DNA from: Talpa occidentalis
Lineage: Eukaryota > Chordata > Mammalia > Eulipotyphla > Talpidae
Direction: 5' to 3'
Length of the DNA: 64,000 nt
Assembly: GCF_014898055.3 (NCBI RefSeq)
Contig: NW_023605305.1
Location: 116,882,234-116,946,233 of the forward strand
The position numbers and the translations under genes were made by a program. The notes below the pieces were generated by a model that ran no database searches, was not told the DNA's origin, and saw nothing but the letters and a program-made list of their open reading frames with translations. Below are positions 1 through 12,600 of this stretch, in pieces; position 1 is the first letter of the stretch, and each line of letters starts with the position of its first letter.

Positions 1-721
1 GCGGGGAGGAGGAGGATGGCAGGGGAGACAGAGCCACTCGCAGGGTGCTCCTGAGTGGCCTCGCAATCCCCCACATGAGGCCCACTGGACGCTTCAAGAG
101 CCACCTCCTTCAGGAGCCCTCCCTGCCTGCTCCACCCGAGGCCGAGCCTCTGGACACCGCGATAAACTCAGTCTGCCCTGCTCAAGTGGGTGGGGAGCCC
201 AGACGCCAGGCCAGGCGGGGGGTGGGGCCAGGTGGACGCAGCACCCCCACCCACAGCCCTTTCTCCAGGTCATCTTGGACAAGTGACTTGGCCCCGACCT
301 CTGCTCCTCCTGCACAAACGCTAATCAGAGACTTCGGGGGTCATTGTGATGGTGCCAGGGGCCTGGGCTGCTGACCTCTGCCTCGCTGAAGGCAGGGCCC
401 CTCCACATTCTGCTGGACCTGTGAGCTGGCCACTGGAGTGGCTCCAAAGCCACGTCCCGCACCGTGGCCGGGCTCCATGTCCTGTCTGCACACAGGGAGT
501 CCCAGCCTGGCCCCCCTACACTCCTGCCCCGTGTCTGCCTGTCACAACAAGGCCTAGTGCCAGGGACTTGGCCAGTCTGCGCCCCAGCCCCACTGAACAA
601 GAAGGATGCTGTTCTGGGGGTGCCTGGGCCTTTCCAGGCCTGGCACTCCGGGAGTCTGTTCGGGCAGCAGCCCGAGTCCATGAGGCGGGCGGGGCTGGGC
701 CCCTGGTCGGGACGGCCCACA
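1..721. other. Upstream flank of SPARC, no gene recognised
   Basis: GC-rich single-copy-looking DNA. Open frames on both strands here have no recognisable protein features and are what high GC produces by chance. Distal promoter elements may lie here, but none can be named. Confidence 0.5.
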
Positions 722-835
722 GCGAGAGAGGGAGAGGGCTGGAGGCCAGGCGGCCTGGCTGTGGGGAGGGGGCGGGGAGGAGGCAGCGAGGGGGCGGGCG
801 GGAGGGGAGACAGGCCCAGCCCGCGCGGTGGTTTC
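722..835 (+). promoter_or_regulatory. SPARC: SPARC core promoter with purine-rich GGA boxes
   Basis: Directly before exon 1 lie two purine-rich GGA/GGGCGG tracts (about 722-740 and 761-812) and no TATA or CCAAT box at the usual distance. SPARC promoters of other mammals are known to be TATA-less and driven by such GGA boxes plus GC boxes. The GGGCGGG elements at about 769-801 are candidate Sp1 sites. The role is inferred from position and composition. Confidence 0.65.
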
Positions 836-916
836 CTGTCTCTAAAGCCTCACTCCCTGCAGCTCTCCAGACAGTCCTCAGCGCAGCTGCCGCCGCCGCC
901 TCCTGCCACAGCCCAG
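831..916 (+). other. SPARC: SPARC exon 1 (5'UTR, non-coding)
   Basis: The stretch starting with tttcctgtctctaaa resembles the start of human SPARC mRNA as I recall it, and ends at a donor site (cccag|gtatgc). It contains no coding sequence; the start codon lies in exon 2. The 5' end is approximate because transcription starts cannot be seen directly. Confidence 0.75.
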
Positions 917-3900
917 GTATGCCCGGCCCGCCCGCCCTCGGCGCAGCCCCCACCGCCGCGCACCCTCCGGACCGCGGACCATGGCGAGGGAGGCCGCTCC
1001 AGCGGTCCCTGGCCAGAGGGCTGGCCGCCACTGCACTTTGGGAGGATGCAGGGTGGCGGCCTCGCGGGCATGCAGCCCCGGGGGCTCCCTGCGCCTGTGG
1101 GTCCTCAGGGGGCGCTGCCCACCCCCTCTGCTCTCTCGGCTCGCGGGCAGCCTCCCCTCCCCGGGATACGGAGCCAGCGCGGGGTGGACAGCTGCCCCTC
1201 GGGCACCAGTGTCTGGGCTGGCCCGGCCCGGCCGTTTCCTGACTTTGCCAGAGTGACAACTCGGTGTCTGGACACGGGGTGGGGGTGGGGGGCTGCTGTT
1301 CCTCGGAGACCCCCCCCCGCACACACCTGCATACACGCACACGTGTGCACACGCACCCGCGGACTCTGGGCCCACGCACACAGGCTGGGCCGCCCTGTCC
1401 CATCTGCCTCCGCTTATCTGGCTCTGGGGGGCCCTAAGGAGGTGGAGGGGCTGAGAGGGGGGTAGGGGAGGGTCCGGGAGACCTTCTCAGACCCCAACCC
1501 ACCCTCGGTGGGTGCGAAGCCTTTTGGGGTGCAGGGTTTATTCAGACAGCCGGTGGGCGGGCTCCCTGGAAGCCCGCAGGACCGGTGAAGGGGCCTGGGA
1601 GAGGCAGGCCGCCAGGAAGCCCCAGACGCCCCCGGGCAGAGCACTCAGTGCAAGGGGAGGCTGCAGGCTGGAGCCACTGATCTCCAGGGTCTCTGCCCTC
1701 AGGGGTGAGGGAGGCGCAGAGGCTGCAGGGCCAGACAGCGCCCTATCCTAGGTAAGTGCCTGGCGCAGCTCCCGTCCCCACAGCATGAGGGTGGGACCTC
1801 GGGGCACCCCACAACGAGAGAGTCGGCCCTCAGGGCACCCCACAGCAAGAGGATCAGACTTCGGGTGCCTGAGGTCACCTGGAACTTTCAAAGGAAGGTC
1901 CTTTCTACAATGAGAACTCTGGACAGGCCTTCGAACGGCTCCAAGGCATCTGCAGGCCCGTAGTCTATGTAGGAGGCACGCTGTGCTTGTCCAGGGGGGC
2001 ACAGAGACAGACAGAGCTAGAGAAACAGAGACAGAGTAGAGTGGCGTCCACAGCCTTGAATGGACGCTGGACGACCGGGTCCCACGGGGAGGAGCGAGCT
2101 CTGCAGAGGCTGCCACATCGACAGCCCAGAGGGGTGGAGGGGGGCCTGGAGGAGGGATGGAGCCACAGACTCCAGGCCCCACCCACGAAGCTCTGGCATG
2201 ACTCAGCCAGGAGGAATGTGGTTGCCATGGTAACCTCCTCTTGGGGCTGGGGCTGGCCAGGAGGGACCCTGAACCTTCAGCAAGCTCAGGGGGTCGCCCC
2301 AGACACAGGACAGTCCTGGCCTAAGGCCTAAGTGCCCCAAGGTCGGGGAAGGGACCGAGCCTCAGGTCCACCCCTGCCCCCAGGGCACTGGGCATCTCCC
2401 TCTGAGATCCCAGGGGCCAGGGCAGCCCTCCAGGGGTGTGGAGAGAGGCCCTGCCCCAGCGAGGTGGGGATGGGGGGGGGCCTGGCCCCTCCAGCTTCTG
2501 GGGTCCATAGCAGTGCAGCCGGCGGGCTGCAGGGGTCAGCAGGGTACACTATGGGACAGGGTGGGCTCCAGAGCTCCCGGGAGGGCGCCCCTCCCGCGGG
2601 GAGAACCTGGCCTGGACCGCAGAGCCACAGGGGAAGCCCTGCCCACTGGGCCTGGGTTCCCGGCCCGCCGAGTGGGCAGTGAGCGGGCAGGCGTCCCCGC
2701 AGGGCAGAGTCCTGCCACGCAAGCCTCAGAGGCTGCCCTGAGGCTTGCCGTTGCAGGGGGGGTGGGGGTGGTGCATGTCCCGCCCCCTCTTTGGAAAGGC
2801 GGGGGAGTGGGGAGGGCCAGGGTCTGGGCGCGAAGCCTTAACAGTCTGGGCTTGCTCAGCCTTGGCGCCTGCTGTTCCCTGAGACGTGGCCACAGGTAGG
2901 AGAGGGGAAAGGTCAGGGCCAAGGACCCGCCTCGCCCCCAGGCCAGCGGGGGCAGCTCCCCCAGGTCGCACAGCCAGTTGAGGCCTGAGACCGCTAGGAG
3001 TCTGGCTACTATTTCCCCGCCCAGCCCTCAGGCTGTCTTTGGGCAGAGGTTGGCCTGGAGGCGGCTGCAGCTGCTGGCCCGTCCCTGCCTCCTGGAGGGA
3101 GGTGGGGCAGGCTGGAGGGGCTTCCGCCAGGGGGCCAGGCCGTCCTCCACAGCGAGGCCTGGACCCAGCCCGACCCCGAGCTCAGAGCAGCGGCCAGCAA
3201 GCCGCAGCCTGCCCGGGGCCCCCGGGAAGGGGCTCTCGCAGGCACGGGCTGTTCGCCCTGCTCCCTGGGGGCCGCTCTGGTCAGCGGCGCCGTCATGGCG
3301 TCAGGGCCACAGACTGAGCGGGGCAGTGAAGCAGGGCCAGGTCAGCCGTCGACAGACCACCGTGGAGCTCGGCCGCAGGCTTGCTGCGTGGCCCCGAGGG
3401 AGCCGATTCCCTCTGCCCGCAGCCTCGAAGCCTGGAGGCCGAGCGAGGGCCCCGTTGAGACGCCATTCGGCAGGAGGGCCTGGACCTGGGGGCCGGCCGT
3501 CCCGTCGCGCCTGCCCCAGCACGGTGGGGGCGGCGGAGATGCCACGTATTTGCTCCTTGGGGGCGGGGCAGCCCGGACACTTGCTGCTGTTTCTCGGCCC
3601 CTCGCTTGCAGCCACCCCTAGGGGGAGCCCGGGAGAGAGGCTGGGGGCCAAGGCTGCCGCTCCGAGACGTGGCACCGAACTTAAGGTTACTTTCTGCTGA
3701 GGTCACATTGGTTTACAAGACTGCCTGTGACTTAGGGGTACGGGGTCACCCCTCTTCAGATGCACGTGACCACACCCACTCACAAAGCCCCTAGTGCCCA
3801 CCCTGTGTCCCCCCAACCCCCCCTCCTCGGGGGCCTCGGCCGTGCAGTCCGAGCTCCAGGCTCAGGGGGACGGAGTTCCTCTCCAGCAAGCCTGTGTGGC

Positions 3901-6569
3901 CTCAGCAGGCGGCGTCCAGCTTCGGACGCGGGGGCTCTGGGTTGCCCAAACACGCTGACCGCCCCCAAGGCCGAGGGCCAAGGCAAGCGGGGGTGCTCAA
4001 AGGCTTGGTCTGCGCCTGCTCGGGAGGGCAGGACTGGGTCAGTGGGTTGGGGGCGGGGGGCCCCACAGCTTTGCAAGGGAGCCAGGAGCCACGGGGGGTC
4101 CCGGCTGCATCTGTCCCTGGGGCAGTGGCGCCCGCTCCGCCCTGCCGCGTCTCCCTGGCTCAGGGCTGGTTTACCGGGAACGCAGCTCTGCTGCCCTGCC
4201 CTGGGCTTGGGGGTCTCGCGCAGACAGCGGGGAGGCGCTCGGCTTGGGCAGGGCCCACAAGGGCAGCCGTCTCTGCCTCCGTGGCCTCTGGAGGCGATGG
4301 TGTCCCTGGGGGTGGGGTCTCCTTTGTCCCACGGGCGCTGGGCGCAGGGAGCCTGGCGTTCTTGCCCTGACTCTGCTGGGGAAGGAGATTCTGCGACTGC
4401 AGGGCTCCCCACATGCTCGTGGGGCACCCTGTCCTCTTGGGGTACAGAGGGGAGTCTGAGGCCAGGGCGGGCTGAGCCCCGCGGGTTGTCAGTTGCTGGG
4501 GGCAGGGCAGGACGGGAGCTGCGCCTCTGCCTGACCACCCGCCTATGCAATGGGAGCCACGAGCCACGTGCTGGACGCCAGCGAGAGGCCATGCCCAGCC
4601 GGCTCTGTGGCCGTGTGGCCGGTGCTGCCCGTGGGACTTGCCCGCCCCGTGGGTTCTGGGTTTCCTGCTCTTCGGTCTAAGATTCCAAGACCGCGGTGTA
4701 AATTCTGAGGCCCCCACCCCCAGCTCTGCCAGCGGCACCCCGTGCCCAGGGAGAGTCCAGAGAGACCTTTCATGTGTGCAGGGGCCCCTTTGTGCCAGCG
4801 GGGCCGGTGGTACTTTTCCATGCCCGAGTCCTTCCAAGAGCCAGCCGTGACCTCGGCCGGGGCCGCTGGCAGCCAGGACGGATTCAGCCACCTCCAGAGC
4901 AAATAAAGGCCAAGGAAGGGACGCCGAGTCCAGAACTGGGGGCGCGGGGGGGCTGTCTGTGCCTCGACCACCCAGCCAAGAGAAACAGTCTCCTCCTCCC
5001 CCGGGCGCCTGGCCAGGGCCCTCAGGGGTGCGCCAGGCAGGGGTGCCGCCAAGGGCACAACGCGGGAGGTGGGGGGCCACCGGCCTCTTTGCCACCCACT
5101 CCTGGCTGCCTCGGCGCTGGGCCCCCTTCTCACCTGTGCTGGGGGACTGACCGGCGCCCCACGCCCCAGTGGGGTTCGGATCCTGAACAGGGGCGCACGG
5201 GAGCCTCGCTGGCTGGGCCCTTTATGCCAGGTGGTGTGTCCCCCTTGTCTGGGTCAGAGGCCAGGGATGGCACGGCCCCTTGTGCCTGCCAGACCCGGCT
5301 GCACCCACGGCTCCCCAGGGCGGCCTGGCCGGGGTCTGCGGGCTCAGACCTGCTGGTGCCCCTACACCTGCCCCTGGGAACAGGGCCGGGGCAGACCCCT
5401 CCTGGGAGGCCCTGTGGCCCTTGTCTTTCTGGATGCCCCACGCTGGCCTCTGCACACCACCCGGACGAGGCCCTCCCCACTCCACCACAGGATTTCGTGC
5501 CCCCACAGGACGGGGCTGGATGCTGCGGGAAGGCCTGGCGACCTCTTGACTGCAGACCCCATGAGGCACAGAGCTCCTGCCTTCCCCGCTCCTGCGGGGA
5601 TGGCGATGGCGGCAGAGTGGGGGGTGCTACCAGCAGGCGAGGCAGGACAGGCGGCTGGGCAGGCCTAGGCCTGGTCAGGGGGGCGCAGCCTGCACTCTGA
5701 GGCAGCCCCAACCCCGGGTCTCCCACCCTTGTCCCCATGGAGGTGCCGGCACCTGATGCAATACGACCACCTTGTGAGTGGAGCCTGCCCAGCCGGCTGT
5801 CAGCAAACTCCTTCAGGGAGCCTGGCGGCCGCAGCACCCACCCCAAAAGTTTAGGGAGTGGAGAACGGGGTTCCGGGCCCTGCGGGGAGCCCTTTCCAGA
5901 GAAGGGGGGGCAAGCTGGGCATGTGGACAGGGAGGCTGACCCCGACGGGGGGAGCTGCCCGGATCTGTGCCAGCACCCCTCAGCTGTGAGGGGGAGGAGG
6001 GCACGGACAGTCTTTGGCCAGCTTCCCAGGGGCCGCAGGGGAGGCCTGCGGGTCCTGCGAGGAAGCTGCCCGCCCCCCACCCTCCCCAGGACACTGGCAG
6101 TGCTCCAAGACTATTGTTCTTTGTCTGGGATGTTTATCTCATTGTCTCCTGGGCCCGTAAGTTCCCTGGTTAAGGGGGCAGGGGCAGGCAGGACAAGGGG
6201 AGGGGTGTTGGGGAGCACAGTTTGGAGGTCTGGGAGAAGTGGCCCCAGGGGCCCAGGCGCTGAAGGGCCGCAAGGGCGGGGCCAAGCCCAGACCTGTCAG
6301 CACCTCCCCTCCCCTCCTTAAATGACTGAAAACCCAGGCGCAGGGGCCTGTGCAGCCCGAGTGGCGCTTGCGTCCCTGCGTCGTGGGCAGAAAACAAGCA
6401 CCAGGGCCACAGCACTCGCCGGACGCCAGCTGCCGGCCTCCTGGTGGGATCTCAGCCCCTAGCCGGGGGGCTCCTCACAGGGCAGCTAGACGGGCCCCCG
6501 GGTCTCGCTGTCACCAACGCATCTCCCATGTGCCCCACAGCATTTCTCCGCCACTCACGCGACCCCCAG
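917..6569 (+). other. SPARC: SPARC intron 1 (5653 nt)
   Basis: The largest SPARC intron, donor gtatgc and acceptor ccccag. It holds a CA/GT-rich patch at about 1311-1370, a 31-bp imperfect tandem duplication at about 1800-1862 and a transcription-factor motif cluster at 2199-2234. Long open frames on both strands (for example 3760-4680) show no protein family signature and are composition artefacts. No other gene is seen. Confidence 0.85.
2199..2234 (+). promoter_or_regulatory. Candidate intronic enhancer core: AP-1, TEAD and RFX motifs
   Basis: Within 36 bases there is a perfect AP-1 site (TGACTCA, 2199-2205), a TEAD/MCAT-type GGAATG (2213-2218) and a near-palindromic RFX X-box GTTGCCATGGTAAC (2221-2234). 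AP-1 next to TEAD is a common enhancer arrangement in mesenchymal cells, where SPARC is highly expressed. Occupancy and function are inferred. Confidence 0.4.
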
Positions 6570-6638
6570 GGACCCCGCACCATGAGGGCCTGGATCTTCT
6601 TCGTGCTCTGCCTGGCCGGCAGGGCCCTGGCCGCCCCT
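6570..6638 (+). CDS. SPARC: SPARC exon 2: last 5'UTR bases, start codon, signal peptide
   Basis: Acceptor cccccag ends at 6569. Twelve UTR bases precede ATG 6582. Codes residues 1-19: a short N-terminal arm, a hydrophobic core (IFFVLCLAG) and a small-residue cleavage region (ALAAP). Intron follows in phase 0. An alternative acceptor at 6540 (ccccacag) would add 29 UTR bases without changing the protein. Confidence 0.95.
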
Positions 6639-9600
6639 GTGAGTACCGCCCTGCACCAGCGCTGGGTGGCCGCCCCCCAGCCGTGAGCCCAGGGGAGGGG
6701 AGCTGCCCGTGGGGACTTGGGTGTCAGATGACCTGTTCTTTAAGTGGCAAGTCAGGAGACAGATTGGGTGAGCACCTTTGGGTGGAGGCCCCAGAGAAGG
6801 CAGGTCTCCATCTTCCAGGAAGGGGGCTTGTGAGCTGGGGAGCTCCCCAAAAGGACAAGGGGTGCTTCTGAAGGAGGTGACCTGTGTTCGGAGGAGTTCA
6901 AGGTGGGGATGGTGCTGGGTCACCACGGAGGCACAGGCTGTCCCCCCGCAGGGCGCGAGGGGTGCAGCAGCAGGCTACACTAGGACCGAGGGGGTAGGAT
7001 CAGGGGAGATGCTGGTGCCCAGAGGCCATGGGAGGACAGCACAGGGCAGCTCTGGGGGCCGGACGGGTCTGCCCACCGTTCGCACATCATGAGAGGTTGC
7101 GCCACAAAGGTCTGAAAGGTCCGAACCCAGGTCCCAGGCCGCGTCTGGGCCAGGCGGGCAGGCCCCGGATGGAGAGAGGAGGAACCAGAGCCTGGAGCAG
7201 AGGGAGGAGGAACTGAGGGAGGGGCAGGAAACTTGTCCAGCCTCCCGGGAGAGGAGACGGCGCTCAGGCCGCCGGGCGGGGGTGGGGCGGTCCCCCTTCC
7301 TCCCCAGGCACCCCAGCTGCCGGGCCCAGAGTTACATGCTGCCCCCCCCTCGAGCTGACACCCCAGTCCCAGTGATAACAGCACACCTGGTGCTGTTGGC
7401 GCAGCTCGTGGCCGCCCGGGGTCTGATGCCCCGTCTGCGGGGGCTGCCGATCTGGCCCCTCACTGCACGCGTGTGGGAAAGCGGGGAGGCTTTTCCCACA
7501 TAAACTCGAGGGAGTGCCTGGACCTCTCGGCTCCTCGCCCCCACCTGCCACCACAGGGTCCCTAAGCACAGCCTGGGGTCTCCGCTAAGCTGCCCCCAGC
7601 CCTGGCGCTAGTGTCCGGGCAGGGAGGGCTGGCCCTGACCCGGGCGCCTCGCTCTCCCCGCAGCAGCAGGAAGCCCTGCCTGACGAGACCGAGGTGGTGG
7701 AAGAAACCGTGGCCGAGGTGGCTGAGGTAGGTGGGAGGTGGCCCTGAAGCCTGGCCCTGGCTCCGGGGGATGGGTGGGAACAGCCTCTGCCCCTCCCCGG
7801 TGTGAGTCCCAGAGCCACACAACAGCCTCCTGAAGCTTCTGGAACCTTCCACGGAAGGCTGCTGTTGGGGCAGGGATTTTGACAAGCTTTCTGTTTGAAG
7901 CTGTGGGATGACGTCTCGCACATAATCACCTGCGGCCAGACACACAGGTCCCGGGGAGCTGCTCTGGGGGGCTGGTGGGGGGCTCAGTCCTGCTTTTGCC
8001 CAGACACCATGGGGCCTCGAGACTGCAGGCACCACAACGCCACAGGGTCTGTAGGGTCAGCTGGTTTCCTGGGCTCCTGACCTGGGCAGCACCCTCTCCC
8101 AGTTGCCTGTCACCTTCCCACATCCTCACCCCTTTCTGCCAGCTCTGCGATGGGAGGACCTTTGACTCCTTCTCCCTCCTCCTAGGTGCCCGTGGGGGCC
8201 AATCCCGTGCAGGTAGAAGTAGGAGAATTCGAAGAAGGTGTCGAGGAAGCCGAAGAGGAGGTGGTGGCCGAAAGTAGGTCCCTGCCCCAGCCCGGCTCTG
8301 CCCCCGTCAGGATCTACCTCCCTCCCAGCTCTGCCCCCTGGCCCCATGCTGCCCCCTGCCCTGCGCCACTCACGTTCCCTCCAGGAAGCTCAGGCTGGGG
8401 CCTCCCCGCAGGTGCACGGTGTTGACCGGAAGGCTTCACTCTGCGGCCTCGGTCCCCTGGAGACCAGGACACGTCTCCAGAGCAGGCGAGAGGGCAGGGC
8501 CTCTGGTGGCCAAGGCCTCCTGCTGTCCCTCCCTTCTCTGGCTGCCGAAGTCTGGCTTCACGTCCCCATAGGGCCAGTCACCGTCACCGGCTGCGCTCCT
8601 GCCTGGCTCTGCCCCGGGCCCGCCGCACGCCTGGGCCCCACTCCTTAGCTGCTTAACCCAGCTGGGAGAAGTAAGGCCAGGACCCCCACCAAGTTAGTGC
8701 CAGGGACAGAGCGCTGACTGGGTCCCATGCCCCCACGTGGCCTGGCATCTCCAGCCCACAGGAGACTGGCCACATGCCCTCTGGGGGGCAACCAGCCACG
8801 GTCTGCACCTGACCGCTCCCTGCCAATGGACACTCGCTCCCTCCTGACCCGCAGTCTCCTCTCTAACTCACAGCTGCGGGGGTGGTTGAGAAGCAGCAGA
8901 GGGCTCTGGGCGCCTGCCCAGCAGGGTGCATCCTTTAAAGGATGACTCAAGGCCGGATCTGGGTCAGGGAGGCCAGCGCAGGCCTCGTCCTGCAGATCCC
9001 CGGTCCTGCTGGGGCGGGGGCGTCTCTGGCTCCAGTTCCTTCCCGCACACCCGCCCATCCGGCGCTGTCCGGCCCCATTGTTCAGTCTGGGCTGTCCGGC
9101 GCGTCCTCCACAGCCTCTCAAGCCAGCTCTGTGGGGCCCCCAGCCCCCTGCTTCCATGGCAACAGCCTTCCCAAGTCATTCCAGAAAGTCACCGGAGAAT
9201 CCAGAAATGCCTCCCTCTGGTCAGGGACAGCCGAGAGCACCCGTGGCTCCCCTCAGGGCTCACCACGGGGCACCTGTGTGCCAGGTCCAGTCCGAGGCCC
9301 CGGGTCCCCAAAGTGTGCCTGACTCCGACCTCAGGCCAAAGCTCTAAACCCCAGACCAAGCAGACGGCTCCCCTAAATGCCGACCGCTGAGCTCAGCAGA
9401 AGAGAAGGGGGGTGCTCTGGGTGGCCCAAAGCCGGAGCCGGGCAGAGGCCCCCGCTGAGAAGGCGTCTGGAGCGGCCGGGCCGTGTCCCAGCCAGGGGGG
9501 CTAACGTCCCGCCGTGCCCCCACAGACCCCTGCCAGAACCACCACTGCAAGCACGGCAAGGTATGCGAGCTGGACGAGAACAACACCCCCATGTGCGTGT

Positions 9601-12600
9601 GCCAGGACCCCACCAGCTGCCCCGCCCCCGTCGGCGAGTTTGAGAAGGTGAGAGTGGGGGGCAGGTCTCGGGCCCTGACCTTCAGAGCAGAGCTGCCTGC
9701 GGGCGGGGCGGGGCAGCCCGAGCCCAGCCGTCCCTCACGCCAGGGCGCAGCAGACAGGAGGCGGGCGGGTGAAGCCCATCTGCCCCCCATCTCTCCAGTG
9801 CACTGGCTCCCGCCCCCTGTGGGACTCAAGAGCCGCACCAGGCACTGCTTCGCGCCTCTGGCCACGCGTCAGGTCCAAAACCACGGGTCAGACTCCAGGA
9901 TGAGGCCACGCCCAGCTCCGGAGCCGTGACATCTGGCTCGGTGGCTGCGCCCCTCCCATGCAGGGGGCAAGGAAACAGACTGACCCCACAGCCTTGTTTG
10001 GGGCATTGTTGGCGAATGTCTGGTTCTTGGTACCACCCGACACGTGGTATTAGAAAAAAGTCCTTCAAACCTGTTCGTTCTGACTCCGTCAGGACTTATC
10101 CACCCACCCACTCCCCCGCCCGACATCCATCCCACCATCCACTGGCACATCCGTCCACCCATCCTCCAGCCACCCGCCATCTACCCACCCATTTGCAACC
10201 TGCCCGTCCACACATCGAATCATCCATCCAAGCAAAGCTGCGCTGAGCACCAGTTCTGCCAGCCGCTGTGCCAGTGGTAGCCTAGTTGGGGCAGCAAATC
10301 CGGTACCCGCATTAGTGCACAGTCCACTGTCTGGATTCCCCATCTTCAGTCTCTCCCCAGTACACCTTATCCTCAGGGTGTCACGTTCGAGCATCACTGT
10401 CCACTCTTTCCTCCCCTGCTCCCCGGCCCCTCCCCGTTGCCGGTGCCCGGGAGTGCTCCTTCGCGGTGACACACGCAGTACTAAGCGTGTGCCCTGGCCG
10501 TCAGCTGCAGGCTCTCCTCCGCTCCTCACTTAGTGCCCCGCCTGGTCCAGCCCCGGCTCAGCCCACGGTGTCCTGGGCCCTGGGAGCTGGAGGGCTCACG
10601 TCACACACATACCTGTCCTTGCTGCTAGGGGGTGACGTGACCTGCTAAAGGTGCACGGCTGGGTCATAGGGCGCAAGGCACAGGGAGGGGAGACCCCCCA
10701 GATGCATCTGCCCACTCCCCCCAGCACGGAGGCCTCACGGGCCAGCGATATTCCTGACCAGCAGCCCCCTGGATATTCAGCACCTGAGGTTTTAACTGGG
10801 GGCTAGTCACTCGGTACCCCTGCCTAGAGTGTACCCCAATTCCAGATCCCCACAGGAAAGCATAAGTCCAATGCACCCCAGGTTGCTTTAAAGCTGCCCT
10901 GGCATGGGGGGCACCTCTGTCATGGGTGGAGCATTTAAGGAGGTGCAGGACCTCCCTGCCACCAGCCGCCGGCTCACAGGGGGCCTAACTCCCCTGCCCT
11001 GGCTCCAGTCTGTCCTGCTCACGTGGTCTGTCCCCCGCCACCTGCCTCTGGGCAGGGGCCAGCAGGGACACTGGGCAGGCTGCACGCAGGCCTGGGGGCC
11101 CAGGGAGGGTTCCTGTCCAGTGCCCCCCAACCCCCTCTCCCACTGGCTCAGGTCCCCATCTCTGGGATGGCAGGACTGCCTTGGGGAGGGCTCTGGAGTG
11201 GGGTTCGCAGAGCAGGGCTCCTGGAATGAGGGGGTCTCTGCTTTGCTGGCAGGTTTGCAGCAATGACAACAAGACCTTCGACTCCTCCTGCCACTTCTTT
11301 GCCACCAAGTGCACCCTGGAGGGCACCAAGAAAGGCCACAAGCTGCACCTGGACTACATCGGGCCCTGCAAATGTGAGTCCCAGGCCCTCGCCGGCCCTG
11401 CCACCCCGCGCAGGTGCTCAGGGAACGCCCCCGACCCCCGGACAGCGCGAGGCCCAGGCGTCTCTGGAGCCTCTGGCCTGCATCCAGACCGCCCATCAGC
11501 CCAGGCGGACCCTCCGCGCCAAGCCCCTCTGGGCCTGTAAAGGCGCCTTACAACTTTTGGATCGCATGCTTGAAAGCGGGGCAAGCGTCAGTCTCCCGTC
11601 CCCAGGCCCCTCATGCCCTGGCTGTTCCCCACACGCCTCACTGCGGCCTCTCCCAGAAGCAGTCAGGTCCCCTGCACTGGCGAGGAGGGAGGTGTCCTTA
11701 CCACAGACGGGGCTCCCCAAGGGCCGGGCCGGATCGGCCCCGCACCCAGCCACACACCAGCAAGGCTCCCGGCCACCCCTCTGACCACGGCCACCTGGGC
11801 AAGCCCACTCGCGGGTGGACGGGGTCAGCATCGCTGAAGGTTTCTGGAGGCTGGTGCCCCCGCTGGGCCGGTGGATGGAGGCCATTTCCTGGCCCCACCT
11901 TCTGGCCCCCCGCGGTGTCATCAGCGGGGGACCGGGGCCACCATCCAAGTGGGGTCCCTGGGGAGCCCTCCCTCGCGGAGCTGGCGTGTGCTCTCCACAC
12001 GGCCCCCGTCCACCGAGTCTGAGGGCACCGTGGACTAGAGGCCAGGCGGCCGGCCCAGGTCCCCGCTGGCGGTGGCGCGGGAGGGGCAGGTGGGTCCAGC
12101 TGAGCACCTGTGCTTCCGGCCTAGACATCCCCCCCTGCCTGGACTCCGAGCTGACCGAGTTCCCCCTGCGCATGCGGGACTGGCTCAAGAACGTGCTGGT
12201 CACGCTGTATGAACGGGACGAGGGCAACAGCCTGCTGACCGAGAAGCAGAAGCTGCGGGTGAGTGTCGCCTCCCCCAAGCAGTGCCGGGCCCTGAGCGGG
12301 ACCCCTACAGCCCCTCCTCGCCGCCCGTGCCACCCTGTTCAGGCCCTGGCACGCTGAGGGGCCCCAGGTGGCCCGCAGCCTGGCTCCCACCACAGTGGGT
12401 CGAGCCCGGGAGCATCGAGCAAACAGATCCCGGACCCCAGGCAGGCCCGGAGGGGTGCCCACAAGGCCCCGCCAGGAAGACCCCGGCGCCCGGCCTGGTC
12501 TGGGCCAGTGGGCGGGAGCTGGGCCGGTCCTCGCCGCCCCTCGCTGGCTCCAATCTGCGGGCACCGTGCCGGCCGTCTCTGGACCCTGTGGCCCTCCCCC

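Larger units (their letters stand above)
9648..11252 (+). other. SPARC: SPARC intron 5
   Basis: GT-AG intron, less GC-rich than its surroundings between about 9990 and 10330. Contains a CCAT/CCACC microsatellite and a possible MIR/L2 fragment, listed separately. Confidence 0.85.

Noticed and set aside
346..1465. Long open frames around SPARC exon 1 on both strands
   Set aside because: They cover the SPARC promoter and non-coding exon and carry no protein features.
6530..6569. SPARC exon 2 acceptor at 6540 instead of 6569
   Set aside because: Both are AG sites after pyrimidines. The 6569 site gives a UTR start like the human exon (gg...gcaccATG), so it was preferred; the protein is unaffected.
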